A program made the translations under genes and the position numbers. Of a stretch of 64,000 nt of DNA, positions 51,504-60,163 are shown piece by piece. Below the pieces are notes generated by a model. It did not search any database, was not told where the DNA came from, and was given only the letters and a program-made list of their open reading frames with translations. Every line of letters starts with the position of its first letter. The stretch's first letter is position 1. Location of the stretch: positions 248,001 through 312,000 of the forward strand of contig NZ_JACHYC010000007.1 of NCBI RefSeq assembly GCF_014192575.1. Reading direction: 5' to 3'. This DNA is from Variovorax sp. Sphag1AA (GTDB lineage Bacteria; Pseudomonadota; Gammaproteobacteria; Burkholderiales; Burkholderiaceae_C).

Positions 51504-53021
51504 TTAGGCGGCTCGATCTGGTGCCGACAATGGCAAGGACAGATTGGCTCGGCGAACCAACCAGGGCGACGGTCGGTAGCGCTGGTCACCGAAAGTGTCA
51601 TGAAGCCCCTGAAGAATCGTGAGGACGCGTTTCGGGCAGATGCGATCGCCCCATTCAAATGGGCCCGACGGGTAGCCCAAGCCGAGCCGGACAGCGGCAT
51701 CGACGTCCGTGGGCGATGCAACTCCCTGCTGAGCCATCTCGCAAGCAAGGTTGACGATGCAGGAAACAACGCGTGGCGCAACATAGCCGGGGGAGTCGGC
51801 GACTACGAACGACGGAATACCCTGCGCGGCGAACATTCGCTGCGCCGATTGGACTGTCCTCGACGCGGTGGCCGGCGAGGCCATCAGCGTGACGCCGGCC
51901 TTGCTGCTGAAGACGGGATCGATCGCCAGCGCCTTGCTCGCATCGATCGCCATCTCCGAAACCGTTGTCGATAGGTCGGCTCCTAGTGGAGCGAGCAGGA
52001 TCAGATCGGCGTCATCCGGATCGGAGCTTCGCCGTACCGACGGAAGCAGCGCGGTGATCTCCGCCGGCAGCGTTTCGGCTCCTTCAGTTGGCCACCAGAC
52101 GCTGGGTTGAAGGCCGTCAGGATCGACGGCGAGTTGCGGCCTCGATTCGGGAGCAGCGCCGTCTTCGTAGCGATAGAAGCCTTCCTTGCTCTTGCGGCCC
52201 AGCAGGCCCGCGGTCATGCGCGTGCGAGCCAGTGCCACGGGTCGATAGCGGTCATCGCCGTAGTACTGCGAATGGATCGACTCCATCACCGGCACTGAGA
52301 CATCGAGGCCGGTCAGATCCAGCAGTTCGAAGGGGCCCATGCGAAAACCGGCGCATGTTCTCAAGATCGCATCCAGCACAGTGTGATCGGCCGCCCGCTC
52401 CGCCAAAAGCTTCAAGCCCTCTGTGACGAATGCCCGCCCGGCGTGATTCACGACGAAGCCTGGCGAATCCGATGTGACCACCGCCCTGTGGCCGACTCGC
52501 TTGGTCAGCTCGACCAAAGAGTTGACGACCCCGGTGGACGTGCGCGGTGCCTGTACGATCTCCGCGAGCCTCATTCTCGGCACCGGATTGAAGAAGTGCC
52601 AACCTGCCACGCGTTGGGGACCGGAGCACGCCGCCGCTATGGCAGTCACGCTGAGGGACGAGGTGTTGGTCGCGAGGATGCAGTTTTGTGAAACGATTGC
52701 CTCGAGACTGCGAAGCAGACTCTGTTTGGCTTCTAGTTGTTCCACGATTGCTTCGACCACGAGATCGCAGTCGCCGAGCTGGACCAGATCCGTCGCCAGT
52801 TGCACCCGCGCCAAGGTGCCGTCAGCGTCTTCCTGCGTCGCGCGGCCTTTTCGAACGCCTTGAGCGAGGTCATCCCTCACAGCATCGCGCGCCCGAACGA
52901 CGGCCTCAGGGTTCATGTCGAACAGCCGCACGTGGCAGCCTGCAGCTGCGCATACTTGCGCGATGCCACGTCCCATGGCGCCGGCGCCGACCACGCCGAC
53001 CTTTTGAATTTCCAGGCTCAC
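51504..53021 (-). CDS. 3-hydroxyacyl-CoA dehydrogenase (PaaH-like)
   Basis: 505-residue NAD-dependent enzyme oxidising 3-hydroxyacyl-CoA to 3-ketoacyl-CoA. GAGAMGRGIA at 12-21 binds NAD; ATNTSSLSVTAIA and the catalytic-His block GWHFFNPVPRM follow. Two C-terminal 3HCDH domains (about 190-290 and 410-490) are present, the duplicated form seen in PaaH/PaaC. The start is a GTG at 53021, set by CGGAGCAATCCA. Operon with the thiolase. No sigma-54 site was found in the 237 bp upstream. Confidence 0.93.
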   Translation of the reverse strand: MSLEIQKVGVVGAGAMGRGIAQVCAAAGCHVRLFDMNPEAVVRARDAVRDDLAQGVRKGRATQEDADGTLARVQLATDLVQLGDCDLVVEAIVEQLEAKQSLLRSLEAIVSQNCILATNTSSLSVTAIAAACSGPQRVAGWHFFNPVPRMRLAEIVQAPRTSTGVVNSLVELTKRVGHRAVVTSDSPGFVVNHAGRAFVTEGLKLLAERAADHTVLDAILRTCAGFRMGPFELLDLTGLDVSVPVMESIHSQYYGDDRYRPVALARTRMTAGLLGRKSKEGFYRYEDGAAPESRPQLAVDPDGLQPSVWWPTEGAETLPAEITALLPSVRRSSDPDDADLILLAPLGADLSTTVSEMAIDASKALAIDPVFSSKAGVTLMASPATASRTVQSAQRMFAAQGIPSFVVADSPGYVAPRVVSCIVNLACEMAQQGVASPTDVDAAVRLGLGYPSGPFEWGDRICPKRVLTILQGLHDTFGDQRYRPSPWLVRRANLSLPLSAPDRAA

Positions 53022-53258
53022 TGGATTGCTCCGTTTTAGTGTTCGCTTCTACGCTCTACGAGTAGGCGTGCAGACCTCGATAGGCTTGCCACTTCGTGAC
53101 CAGAAGACAGGCTTACACCTGCCTTGGCCATCGAAGAGACCCGATTCGGGATACCACGATGTGTCGTCCACGGCGACCCGCAGACACAGCGTGTCCGCGA
53201 CAACGACAGATCGCCGCGCCGCTGTATCCCGTTGGGAAGATGCTTGGATTCGGTCCTA

Positions 53259-54038
53259 TCAGGCCGCGACGTACTTCAGCCAGCGTCCGCCATCGACGAT
53301 CAGGTTTTCTCCTGTGACGTAGCCGGCGAGATCCGAAGCGAGGTAGACCGCGGCATTCGCAATATCGACCTTTGCACCGAATCGGCCCAGGGCGGTCTTC
53401 TTGGCCTCGAGGTCACCCTTGCCTGCATCGATGTACATCCGCTGCACACCCTCGGTGTCGCCAATCGGCCCTGGAGAGATGGTGTTCACGCGAATGCCAT
53501 CGCCGCCCCATTCAACCGCTAGTGTTCGCGACAGGGAAAGGATCCCGCCCTTGGCCGATGCTGCGTGAGCGGCTCCCGGCCAGCCGGTCACGCCCAACAT
53601 GGTGATGATGCTGATGATGGAGCCTCCATGCTTGGAGGCTTTCAGATGAGGGTATGCAGCATGACAACCGTAGAAGGTGCCATTGAGATCGATGTCGATG
53701 ACGGTTCGGAAGCCGTTCGGTGACAGTTCCGAGGTCGGACAGACAAAGTTGCCTGCGGCATTGTTGATCAGGATGTCGAGCGATCCGAATTGCTTCACGG
53801 TCCCCTCGACTGCAGCCTTCACTTCGTCGTAGTTCCGAACATCGCATTTGGCCGCCGCGGCCTTGACTCCGTCGCGATTCAACGTCTCGGCGGCAGCCTG
53901 TACACGCTCTTCGTTGCGACCTACGAGCATGACCGACGCGCCCAGGCGCGCATAGGCGGTCGCGATTTCCAAGCCGAGGCCGGTACCGCCGCCGGTGATG
54001 AGGGCGGTGCGACCTTTCAGAGTGTCGTTGTTGAACAT
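53259..54038 (-). CDS. 2,4-dienoyl-CoA reductase-like SDR
   Basis: 259-residue SDR with TGGGTGLG and NNAAGNF. The classical YxxxK is absent: the region reads AAHAASAKGG, keeping Lys but with Ala at the Tyr position. Together with SPGPIGDTEGVQRM this is the pattern of NADPH-dependent 2,4-dienoyl-CoA reductases, which reduce conjugated dienoyl-CoA esters so that unsaturated chains can enter beta-oxidation. CGGAGAAAGCTGC precedes the ATG at 54038. Divergent from a crotonase gene, with sigma-54 sites in both directions. Confidence 0.87.
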   Translation of the reverse strand: MFNNDTLKGRTALITGGGTGLGLEIATAYARLGASVMLVGRNEERVQAAAETLNRDGVKAAAAKCDVRNYDEVKAAVEGTVKQFGSLDILINNAAGNFVCPTSELSPNGFRTVIDIDLNGTFYGCHAAYPHLKASKHGGSIISIITMLGVTGWPGAAHAASAKGGILSLSRTLAVEWGGDGIRVNTISPGPIGDTEGVQRMYIDAGKGDLEAKKTALGRFGAKVDIANAAVYLASDLAGYVTGENLIVDGGRWLKYVAA

Positions 54039-54077
54039 GCAGCTTTCTCCGTGTGTCAGTTCCAGTGCCACTTCAAC

Positions 54078-54093
54078 CGCAATCCGTATGCCA
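54078..54093 (-). promoter_or_regulatory. Sigma-54 -24/-12 promoter for the dienoyl-CoA-reductase-like gene
   Basis: Minus-strand TGGCAT-ACGGA-TTGCG, exact spacing; predicted start about 54067, leader about 29 nt. Confidence 0.78.
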
Positions 54094-54197
54094 GCTTGCC
54101 GCGGAACCAAGCCGACCCACCCCAATGCGCTCGTTCGTTCCCCTGAAAGGAATGCTATTGAGGGTGCGATGGCGCTAGGGCACCCATGAAGGCGAAG

Positions 54198-54234
54198 TGT
54201 CTTTTGCGAACACTGCGTGTGTTCGAGAAGAACA
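54198..54234. promoter_or_regulatory. Pair of inverted repeats, putative double UAS
   Basis: TGTCTTTTGCGAACA (54198-54212) and TGTTCGAGAAGAACA (54220-54234) start 22 bp apart, about two helical turns. The second extends to a 17-bp TGT-N11-ACA form at 54218-54234. They lie between the two sigma-54 promoters. Confidence 0.55.
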
Positions 54235-54285
54235 GCCGAGGCGGCTCAGATGCCTATCTGAGCGAGATTCGCGGTGAAAACCCCA

Positions 54286-54301
54286 TGGCACGTGGATTGC
54301 A
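54286..54301 (+). promoter_or_regulatory. Sigma-54 -24/-12 promoter for the crotonase at 54348
   Basis: TGGCAC-GTGGA-TTGCA, a full consensus match with GG-N10-GC. Predicted start about 54312, leader about 36 nt. Confidence 0.85.
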
Positions 54302-54347
54302 GTTACGGACTATCGCCGCGACGGAAGGCGGTGCGAAGGAGTGCTTG

Positions 54348-55178
54348 ATGAGCGATGAAGTTGTGAAGGTGTCCCAGCAGGGTTCGGTCTTGGTGATCCG
54401 GCTGGCGTGTGCTGAGAATCGCAACTCGCTGACGGCGGAACTGCGTCGTCAATTGGGGGAAGCCGTGGAGACCGCGGAAGGCGAGACTTCTGTGAGGGCT
54501 GTGTACCTGACGGGCGAAGGGCCGACCTTCTGCTCCGGGGGGGATTTCCAGATGTTGCAAGCCGGATGCGACCCTTGGCCGGTGCATCGTCGGTTCCGAA
54601 GTCTCGGCCGCTGGCTGACGCCACTGATCACGCTGGACAAGCCGGTCGTGGTCGGTGTTCGCGGACACGCAGTCGGTGGAGGAATGGGCCTTGCGCTCAC
54701 CGGTGACGTCGTGATCGCGGGTGAGAGTGCGAAGTTCATGTCCGGCTTCTTCAGGCTAGGAACCGTGCCAGACATCGGGATGATGTACCACTTGCCACGC
54801 TTGATCGGCATGGCGCGCGCGAAGAACTTTCTCTTCAGCGGTGCAACCCTGTCTCCGCAGGAAGCGCTCGAATTGGGACTGGTCGCAAAGGTCGTCGCCG
54901 ACGAGGAAGTGGACGATGCCGGCCTTGCTGAGGCACGGCGTCTCGCAGAAGGCCCTGCTGAGGTCATGGGCCTGGCAAAGACTTTGATGGCGCGAAGCTT
55001 CGAAACATCTCTGCATGAGATGTTCGCCTTTGAGGGATTCGGTCAGGTGCTCGCCATGTCCAATCCCGAGTTCCGCGAAGGTCTGGCGGCCCTCATCGAG
55101 AAGCGGCGCCCCGATTTCGTAGGTGCTGCTGCTGCTGCTCCTCACAACGGAGGTACGTCGGGCCAATCACCAAAGTAG
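54348..55178 (+). CDS. Enoyl-CoA hydratase/isomerase (crotonase) family protein
   Basis: 276-residue crotonase-fold enzyme. Oxyanion-hole segments TFCSGGDFQML and VRGHAVGGGMGLALTGD are present; the later FRLGTVPDIGMMYHLPRLIG block covers the position of the second catalytic acid, where Asp is seen. AAGGAG precedes the ATG at 54348. It adds or removes water, or moves a double bond, in an unsaturated acyl-CoA. An acyl-CoA dehydrogenase pseudogene follows after 42 bp, formerly one operon. C-terminal Ala-rich tail of about 20 residues. Confidence 0.9.
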   Translation: MSDEVVKVSQQGSVLVIRLACAENRNSLTAELRRQLGEAVETAEGETSVRAVYLTGEGPTFCSGGDFQMLQAGCDPWPVHRRFRSLGRWLTPLITLDKPVVVGVRGHAVGGGMGLALTGDVVIAGESAKFMSGFFRLGTVPDIGMMYHLPRLIGMARAKNFLFSGATLSPQEALELGLVAKVVADEEVDDAGLAEARRLAEGPAEVMGLAKTLMARSFETSLHEMFAFEGFGQVLAMSNPEFREGLAALIEKRRPDFVGAAAAAPHNGGTSGQSPK

Positions 55179-55220
55179 GCGGGGGCGTATTCCGGTATTC
55201 GAGATACCAGGAGAGACTTG

Positions 55221-56440
55221 ATGGACATATCGGCAGTGTTTCCGAGTTGTCACCCGAGATCGAAGCGGTCCGTGACATGGTCAACCGCTTCATGGAGACG
55301 GAGGTGAAGCCGGCAATGGACGGATACGAGAAGCGGCGAGAGTTTCCACGCGATCTCGTGAGGAAGGCCGGAGTTGCCGGCCTGTACGGCGCAGTGTTTC
55401 CTGAGTCGGTGGGGGGTAGCGACATGGGCTATCTGGCAGCTGCCGTTATTCAGGAAGAGACAGTGCGCAACGATGTGCGCTTCGCCTCGTGCAATAACCA
55501 GCAGGGATCGACATCCCCTAGCGCCATCTATTTCGGCGGAACGCCGGAGCAGATTCGAAAATATGTGCCGAACCTGGTTGCAGGCAAGACGATTGGCATG
55601 ATGTCGCTGACCGAGTCCGGCGGCAGCTCCGACGCTGAAGGCAACATGAAAACCTTCCAAGCGCGATGGCGATGTTTATCGGATCTCCGGTCAGAAGATG
55701 TGGGCCTCCATGGCCAACGAAACCGATGTGTGCGTGTTGCTGGCCCGAACGAATCGAAGCGCCGGTGCCAAAGGCGTAATTGCCTTCATTGTTCACCCCA
55801 AGAAATACCTCGGCTGGAATGCCACACCGATTGACTGTCTAGGGATTTCCAAGTCAATGCGGACGAATATCGTGTCCTCGGCGACTTCGTCGTGCCCGTG
55901 GAGGACCGGCTCGGCGAGGAAGGCGAAGGGTCCAAGATCATCATGCGCACACTGCAACCCGGTCGCGTGGGCGTAGCAGCTAAGGCGGTGGGGCGTGGCG
56001 CGCAGGTGCTTCGAGGAGGCCGTTCGCTACGTGAACGAGCGCGAATTTCGCGATCAGCCCCATCGGGCACTTCCAGATGATCCAGTCGGACATTGCCGAG
56101 ATGGCGGTAGCGATTGAGGCAAGTCGAGCGCTCGTCTACAAAGCGGCCATGCTGATGGACAACAGCATGCCCCACAACCGCTTTGCCGCAATAGCCAAGT
56201 TCCACGCGTCGCAGACGGCCAAGATGTGCGCCGACAAGGCGGTGCTGATCTTCGGAGGCCACAGCTTGGCAGAAGAGTACCCCGTCTCCTACAACCGTGT
56301 CTATGCTGACCTTTTCTTCACCGGAGAGGGCTCTGCCAATGTGCAGAAGATCATGATTGCAGAGGACGCGCTGGGTTACAAGCTGGCCGACCGCCACCAG
56401 GGAAAGACACGCCTGCGCGACATCCGCAAGGATGATTCCG
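55221..56440 (+). pseudogene. Acyl-CoA dehydrogenase broken by several frameshifts
   Basis: An ATG at 55221 with CAGGAGAG upstream begins an acyl-CoA dehydrogenase that can be read only by changing frame about five times (near 55240, 55655, 55855, 55995 and 56057). Pieces in order: SPEIEAVRDMVNRFMETEVK; FPESVGGSDMGYLAA; GMMSLTESGGSSD; KRDGDVYRISGQKMWAS; RVLGDFVVPVEDRLGEE; EEAVRYVNEREFRD; FQMIQSDIAEMAVAIEASRA; and the C-terminal VLIFGGHSLAEEYPVSYNRV. All family domains are represented but no intact product is possible. The exact end is uncertain because the last frame runs into the next gene. Confidence 0.85.
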
Positions 56441-56465
56441 TCACACAGCGTTCAGGACCGGAGCC

Positions 56466-57117
56466 ATGTCCGAGTTGGTCAAGTACGAGATCCTTGATGG
56501 CATCGCAACCATCACCCTGAATCGGCCTGACAAGCTCAATGCATTTACCGGTCCGATGCTCGAAGATTGGTTGCTGTCCTCAGAGGATGCCCGGACCAAT
56601 CCCGATGTCCGGGTCATTGTGATGACAGGCAGCGGTCGCGCGTTCACTACGGGCGGTGATGTAGATGGTTTCGGTGCCAGTGCGAAGAAAAGCGCGGCCG
56701 AGATTCGCAACCTCCTTGTTGAAGGTGTGCAGCGACTCCCGCGCAAGCTTGCGGAAATCGACAAGCCGGTGATTGCGGCTTTGAATGGCTTTACGACGGG
56801 AGGCAGCCTGGCCAATCGCCTTGGCCTGCGACATTCGATTCGCGGCCGAAAGCGCGCGCTTTGCCGAAACCTACGCCAAGATGGGCCTTATTCTAGGCGG
56901 CGAGGGTGCCTATCTGCTGCCGCGCATCGTCGGCGCGGCCAAGGCTCCGGAGATGTTCTGGAGTTGCGTATGGGTTGAGGCGCGTGAGGCCAAGCGCATC
57001 GGTCTGGTCAACAAGGTGTTCTCGGACGCAGAACTGATGGGTGCCACGTATGCCCTTGCCCGCAAGGTCGCGACAGGGGCGCCTCTGGCGGTACAAACGA
57101 TCAGCCTGACAAATCCA
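56466..57117 (+). pseudogene. Enoyl-CoA hydratase, frameshifted and truncated
   Basis: Starts MSELVKYEILDGIATITLNR and runs in frame to about 56812 (NGFTTGGSLA). A shift then continues the same protein as IALACDIRFAAESARFAETY, IVGAAKAPEMFW and RIGLVNKVFSDAEL, up to APLAVQT at about 57100. The final ~20 residues are missing, replaced directly by codons of a Bug protein. Frameshift plus 3' deletion. Confidence 0.85.
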
Positions 57118-57683
57118 TAGCGGATTTGATCGCGCGGGCCAAGGATACGCCGGACAAGCTCACCTGTGGATCGGCCGGGGTGGGCACCATCACTCACCTC
57201 GCGGCCGCCCAGTTCCTGCAGCGGGCAGGCGTCAGGATGATGCACGTACCCTACAAGGGCAACGGCGCCGCAATGCCGGCCGTGATTGCTGGCCGTGTAA
57301 CCATGATCTTCGAGGCTTGTGGCAGCAGCGCAGCGCCGGCAAGGTCAAAGCAGGTCAACTAAAAGTGCTCGGCGTCAGTTCTTCCAAGCAACTTCCCGGG
57401 CTGTCCGACGCGCCTACCATCGCCGAGCAGGGTGGCCCCGGCTACAACTCAACTACTACGTTTGGTTGGGCCGTTGGCTCCTAGGGGGACGCCCGAAGAG
57501 ATACTCACCAGACTATCGGACGCTCTTCATTTCGCGCTGAGGAGCCCGGAAATGAAAGAACGCATGCGTGAAGGCGGCGCGGAGTCGATGATCATGTCGC
57601 CAGATGAATACGATGAGTTCCTCAAGCGCGACGTCGACCAGATGAACACGCTGATCAGAGGTCTGGGCATTCAGAAGCAATAG
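57118..57683 (+). pseudogene. Bug/TctC solute-binding protein, N-terminally deleted and frameshifted
   Basis: The C-terminal half of a Bug receptor in three frames: ADLIARAKDTPDKLTCGSAG with THLAAAQFLQRAG and MHVPYKGNGAAMPAVIAG; then LKVLGVSSSKQLPGLSDAPT with IAEQGGPGYN; then APRGTPEEILTRLSDALHFA to GIQKQ. Signal peptide and N-domain are absent. The pattern SPDEYDEFLK matches the intact receptor at 36903-37880. It abuts the truncated crotonase at about 57115, the scar of a deletion. Confidence 0.85.
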
Positions 57684-57810
57684 GGGTTTGCACGCCGGTG
57701 TTGGTGAGGTGGCAGGCGAGTTTGGGATGGCATTGCCACCGCCGAGAAGGCGCGGGCCCATGCCACTAGGGCGAGGCTAGTTGGACGCGGAGGCTCGCCG
57801 CTTCTTGCAT

Positions 57811-58800
57811 TCAGTCCATGGTGAGGACGATGCGGCCCGATGCTTGGCGTTTGTCAATGAGATGAAATGCCTCGGCGCACTGCGTCAAGGGAAGTGTCTT
57901 CATGATTCGGGGCTTCAACGCGCCACGCTCCCATAGAGCGGCAAGAGCGGCGTGGGCGCGAGCCACGCGCTGGGGCTGACGGTCCCGGTAGTCGGTCCAC
58001 TGCAAGCCCAATGCCGCGATGTTCTTGACCAGCAGGTGGCCGGCCTTTATCTCCGGAATGCGGCCGGATGCAAAGCCTACGGTAACGATTCGGCCACACC
58101 AGGCCATGGCTCGAAGGGAAGCGTCGAAAATGTCCCCACCCAAGGTTTCGATCACGACGTCTGCGCCGTGCCCCTCGGTAGCGGCGTGAACCTGCTCGCG
58201 CAAGCTCTCGCGCAGGTTGGGTGCCGCCAAGTCGACGAAGTGATATGAGCCATCGTCCAGTAAACCGCGCGCGCGATCGACGTTGGTGGCTGCGGCGAGG
58301 ACCCTGCCACCTAACGCGTTGGCGATCTGCGCGGCCGCCTGACCTACCGCACCGCTTGCGCCGGTCACCAGAACCCGATGGCCTGGCTCAAAGCCGCCAC
58401 GCTCAAGCAGCGCGAACCAGGCAGTCTGGGCTGCAAGGCCGAGTGCCACGGCATCGGTAAATGCCATGCCTTTAGGCAGCGGAAGGCATTGATCTTCCCG
58501 GGCGAGGGCAAGAGTCGCGAATGTTCCGTACTCCACATGCACAAGCACGCGGTCGCCGGGTTTCACCCGGTTCACGCCTTCACCGACGGATCTCACCACG
58601 CCCGCAGCATCCTTGCCGGGGGAAAAGGGCAACGGTGGAATCGTCTGATATCGCCCTGAGATCACAAGCAGGTCTGGGTAGTTAACCGCAGCGGCCTTGA
58701 CTTCGACAAGAACCTGGCCCGGACCGACCTGCAGATCAGGTACTTCCTCGACGGAATGATTTTCGATGGGGCCGGGCTTTTGGACCTGGACTGCAAGCAC
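57811..58800 (-). CDS. Zinc-independent MDR oxidoreductase (NADPH:quinone oxidoreductase-like)
   Basis: 329-residue medium-chain dehydrogenase/reductase of the QOR branch. VGPGQVLVEVKAAAVNYPD, the PFSPGKDAAGVV block and the cofactor motif VLVTGASGAVGQAAA are present; zinc ligands are absent. The GTG at 58800 is chosen for the upstream GAGG and standard VLAVQVQKPG start; a far longer reading is spurious. Family members reduce quinones or the double bond of enones and enoyl thioesters. A sigma-54-like element is upstream, divergent from a CaiB gene. Confidence 0.9.
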   Translation of the reverse strand: MLAVQVQKPGPIENHSVEEVPDLQVGPGQVLVEVKAAAVNYPDLLVISGRYQTIPPLPFSPGKDAAGVVRSVGEGVNRVKPGDRVLVHVEYGTFATLALAREDQCLPLPKGMAFTDAVALGLAAQTAWFALLERGGFEPGHRVLVTGASGAVGQAAAQIANALGGRVLAAATNVDRARGLLDDGSYHFVDLAAPNLRESLREQVHAATEGHGADVVIETLGGDIFDASLRAMAWCGRIVTVGFASGRIPEIKAGHLLVKNIAALGLQWTDYRDRQPQRVARAHAALAALWERGALKPRIMKTLPLTQCAEAFHLIDKRQASGRIVLTMD

Positions 58801-58837
58801 GATGGGAACCTCGCGAATGTGAACAGGACCAGAGCGG

Positions 58838-58853
58838 TGCAAGGCTCGTGCCG
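58838..58853 (-). promoter_or_regulatory. Sigma-54 -24/-12 promoter for the quinone-oxidoreductase-like gene
   Basis: Minus-strand CGGCAC-GAGCC-TTGCA, exact spacing, first base deviates; predicted start about 58827. Confidence 0.65.
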
Positions 58854-58926
58854 TCCTCCACGTCGTTACGCGCACGAGAGGCGGTGACCCTGGACGCAGC
58901 ATTCTGTACGCGCGCGATACGCGGAA

Positions 58927-58943
58927 TGTCGTCTTCGTGCACA
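58927..58943. promoter_or_regulatory. Imperfect 17-bp TGT-N11-ACA repeat, putative UAS
   Basis: TGTCGT-CTTCG-TGCACA lies between the two divergent sigma-54 elements. The left half equals that of the perfect palindrome at 6628; the right half matches only in ACA. Confidence 0.4.
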
Positions 58944-58981
58944 TGACTGCCAATGTTGGGGGAAGCCGAAGACGATTTGGG

Positions 58982-58997
58982 TGGCATATCGCTTGCA
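58982..58997 (+). promoter_or_regulatory. Sigma-54 -24/-12 promoter for the CaiB gene at 59009
   Basis: TGGCAT-ATCGC-TTGCA, exact spacing. The predicted start (about 59008) coincides with the ATG, implying a leaderless mRNA. Confidence 0.72.
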
Positions 58998-59008
58998 CCT
59001 TCGCCTTG

Positions 59009-60148
59009 ATGAATACGAAGATCTCTTCGGCGCAGGGTGCGCCTTTGGCTGGGGTCCGTGTGGTGGATTTCAGTACTCTGCTGCCCGGACCCATGTGCAG
59101 CCTTCTCCTGGCAAATGCGGGCGCCGAAGTGCTGAAGATCGAGCGGCCCGGCCGGGGAGATGAGATGCGCTCATATGTTCCGAAGTTCGGCAGCGGGAGC
59201 GTCAACTTCGCGTTGTTGAATCAGGGAAAGCGATCTGTAGCGCTGGATCTGAAGGAGCCGACTGCGGTGCAGCAGGCCGTCGCCCTCGTGCGTCAGGCCG
59301 ACGTGCTAATCGAGCAATTCCGCCCCGGTGTCATGGACCGGCTGGGGCTCGGCTATGAGGCGATGCGGGCCATCAATCCAAGCCTTGTGTACTGCGCGAT
59401 CACGGGGTGGGGCCAATATGGACAGCTTGCCGGCATGGCGGCGCATGACCTCAACTATCAAGCAGAAACAGGCCTCATGGGTCTGACCGTCGGGTCGGAC
59501 GGAGCACCGGGCCTTCCGAACGTATTGGTGGCGGACCTTGTCGGTGGCGCCTATCCGGCCATGATGAATATCCTGCTCGCCCTTCGAGCGCGAGAGGGCA
59601 GTGGACAGGGGTGTTTCATCGATATCGCGATGGCGGACAACCTGTTCCCACTGGTGTATTGGGGACTTGGCAACGGGTTCGCGGCGGGGAAATGGCCCAT
59701 CCCGGGCGGCGATCTCGTCACTGGCGGGACGCCGCGGTACCAGGTCTACCGAACCAACGACGGCCGCTACCTGGCCGCAGCTCCGCTGGAGCAGAAGTTC
59801 TGGGAAAACTTCCTTCGCGTGCTCGAGGCACCGCATCTCCTCGATGACGCCGCGGATCCAGGTGGGATACGGGAGGCCGTTGCCGCAATCATTGCCACAC
59901 GCTCCGCGAACGAATGGCTGGAACGCTTTGATGGCGTCGACGCGTGTGTCTCTGTCGTGAAGTCCCTGGAGGAAGCGGTGGAGTCGCCGCACTTTCAGCA
60001 ACGCGGGCTGTTTCGGGAACGCATCGCGAGCGACGACGGTTCCCAGATGCCTTCGCTACCGCTGCCCATCACCCGTTGCCTCCGACACCACGCCGGAGAC
60101 CGCGCGCCAGACCTGGGAGAAGCCAATCCTGACGCGCTGCAATCCTAG
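59009..60148 (+). CDS. CaiB/BaiF family CoA-transferase or 2-methylacyl-CoA racemase-like
   Basis: 379-residue class III CoA-transferase-family protein with GVRVVDFSTLLPGPMCSLLL and AGAEVLKIERPGRGDEMRSY. The HDLNYQAETG segment is close to the HDINYLAxSG motif of alpha-methylacyl-CoA racemases, so it may invert a 2-methyl branch so that beta-oxidation can proceed, rather than transfer CoA. The ATG at 59009 is used because the promoter overlaps any earlier start. Faces the sigma-54 activator gene with 15 bp between stops. Confidence 0.88.
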   Translation: MNTKISSAQGAPLAGVRVVDFSTLLPGPMCSLLLANAGAEVLKIERPGRGDEMRSYVPKFGSGSVNFALLNQGKRSVALDLKEPTAVQQAVALVRQADVLIEQFRPGVMDRLGLGYEAMRAINPSLVYCAITGWGQYGQLAGMAAHDLNYQAETGLMGLTVGSDGAPGLPNVLVADLVGGAYPAMMNILLALRAREGSGQGCFIDIAMADNLFPLVYWGLGNGFAAGKWPIPGGDLVTGGTPRYQVYRTNDGRYLAAAPLEQKFWENFLRVLEAPHLLDDAADPGGIREAVAAIIATRSANEWLERFDGVDACVSVVKSLEEAVESPHFQQRGLFRERIASDDGSQMPSLPLPITRCLRHHAGDRAPDLGEANPDALQS

Positions 60149-60163
60149 AGGTCGATGGCGGTC

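Larger units (their letters stand above)
54039..54347. other. Divergent control region, dienoyl-CoA reductase / crotonase
   Basis: A 309-bp region without a gene. It holds near-perfect sigma-54 elements in both directions and two adjacent inverted repeats between them. Confidence 0.75.

Noticed and set aside
50168..51622. 484-codon plus-strand frame opposite the thiolase
   Set aside because: Mirror of a well-supported thiolase; no conserved motif of its own.
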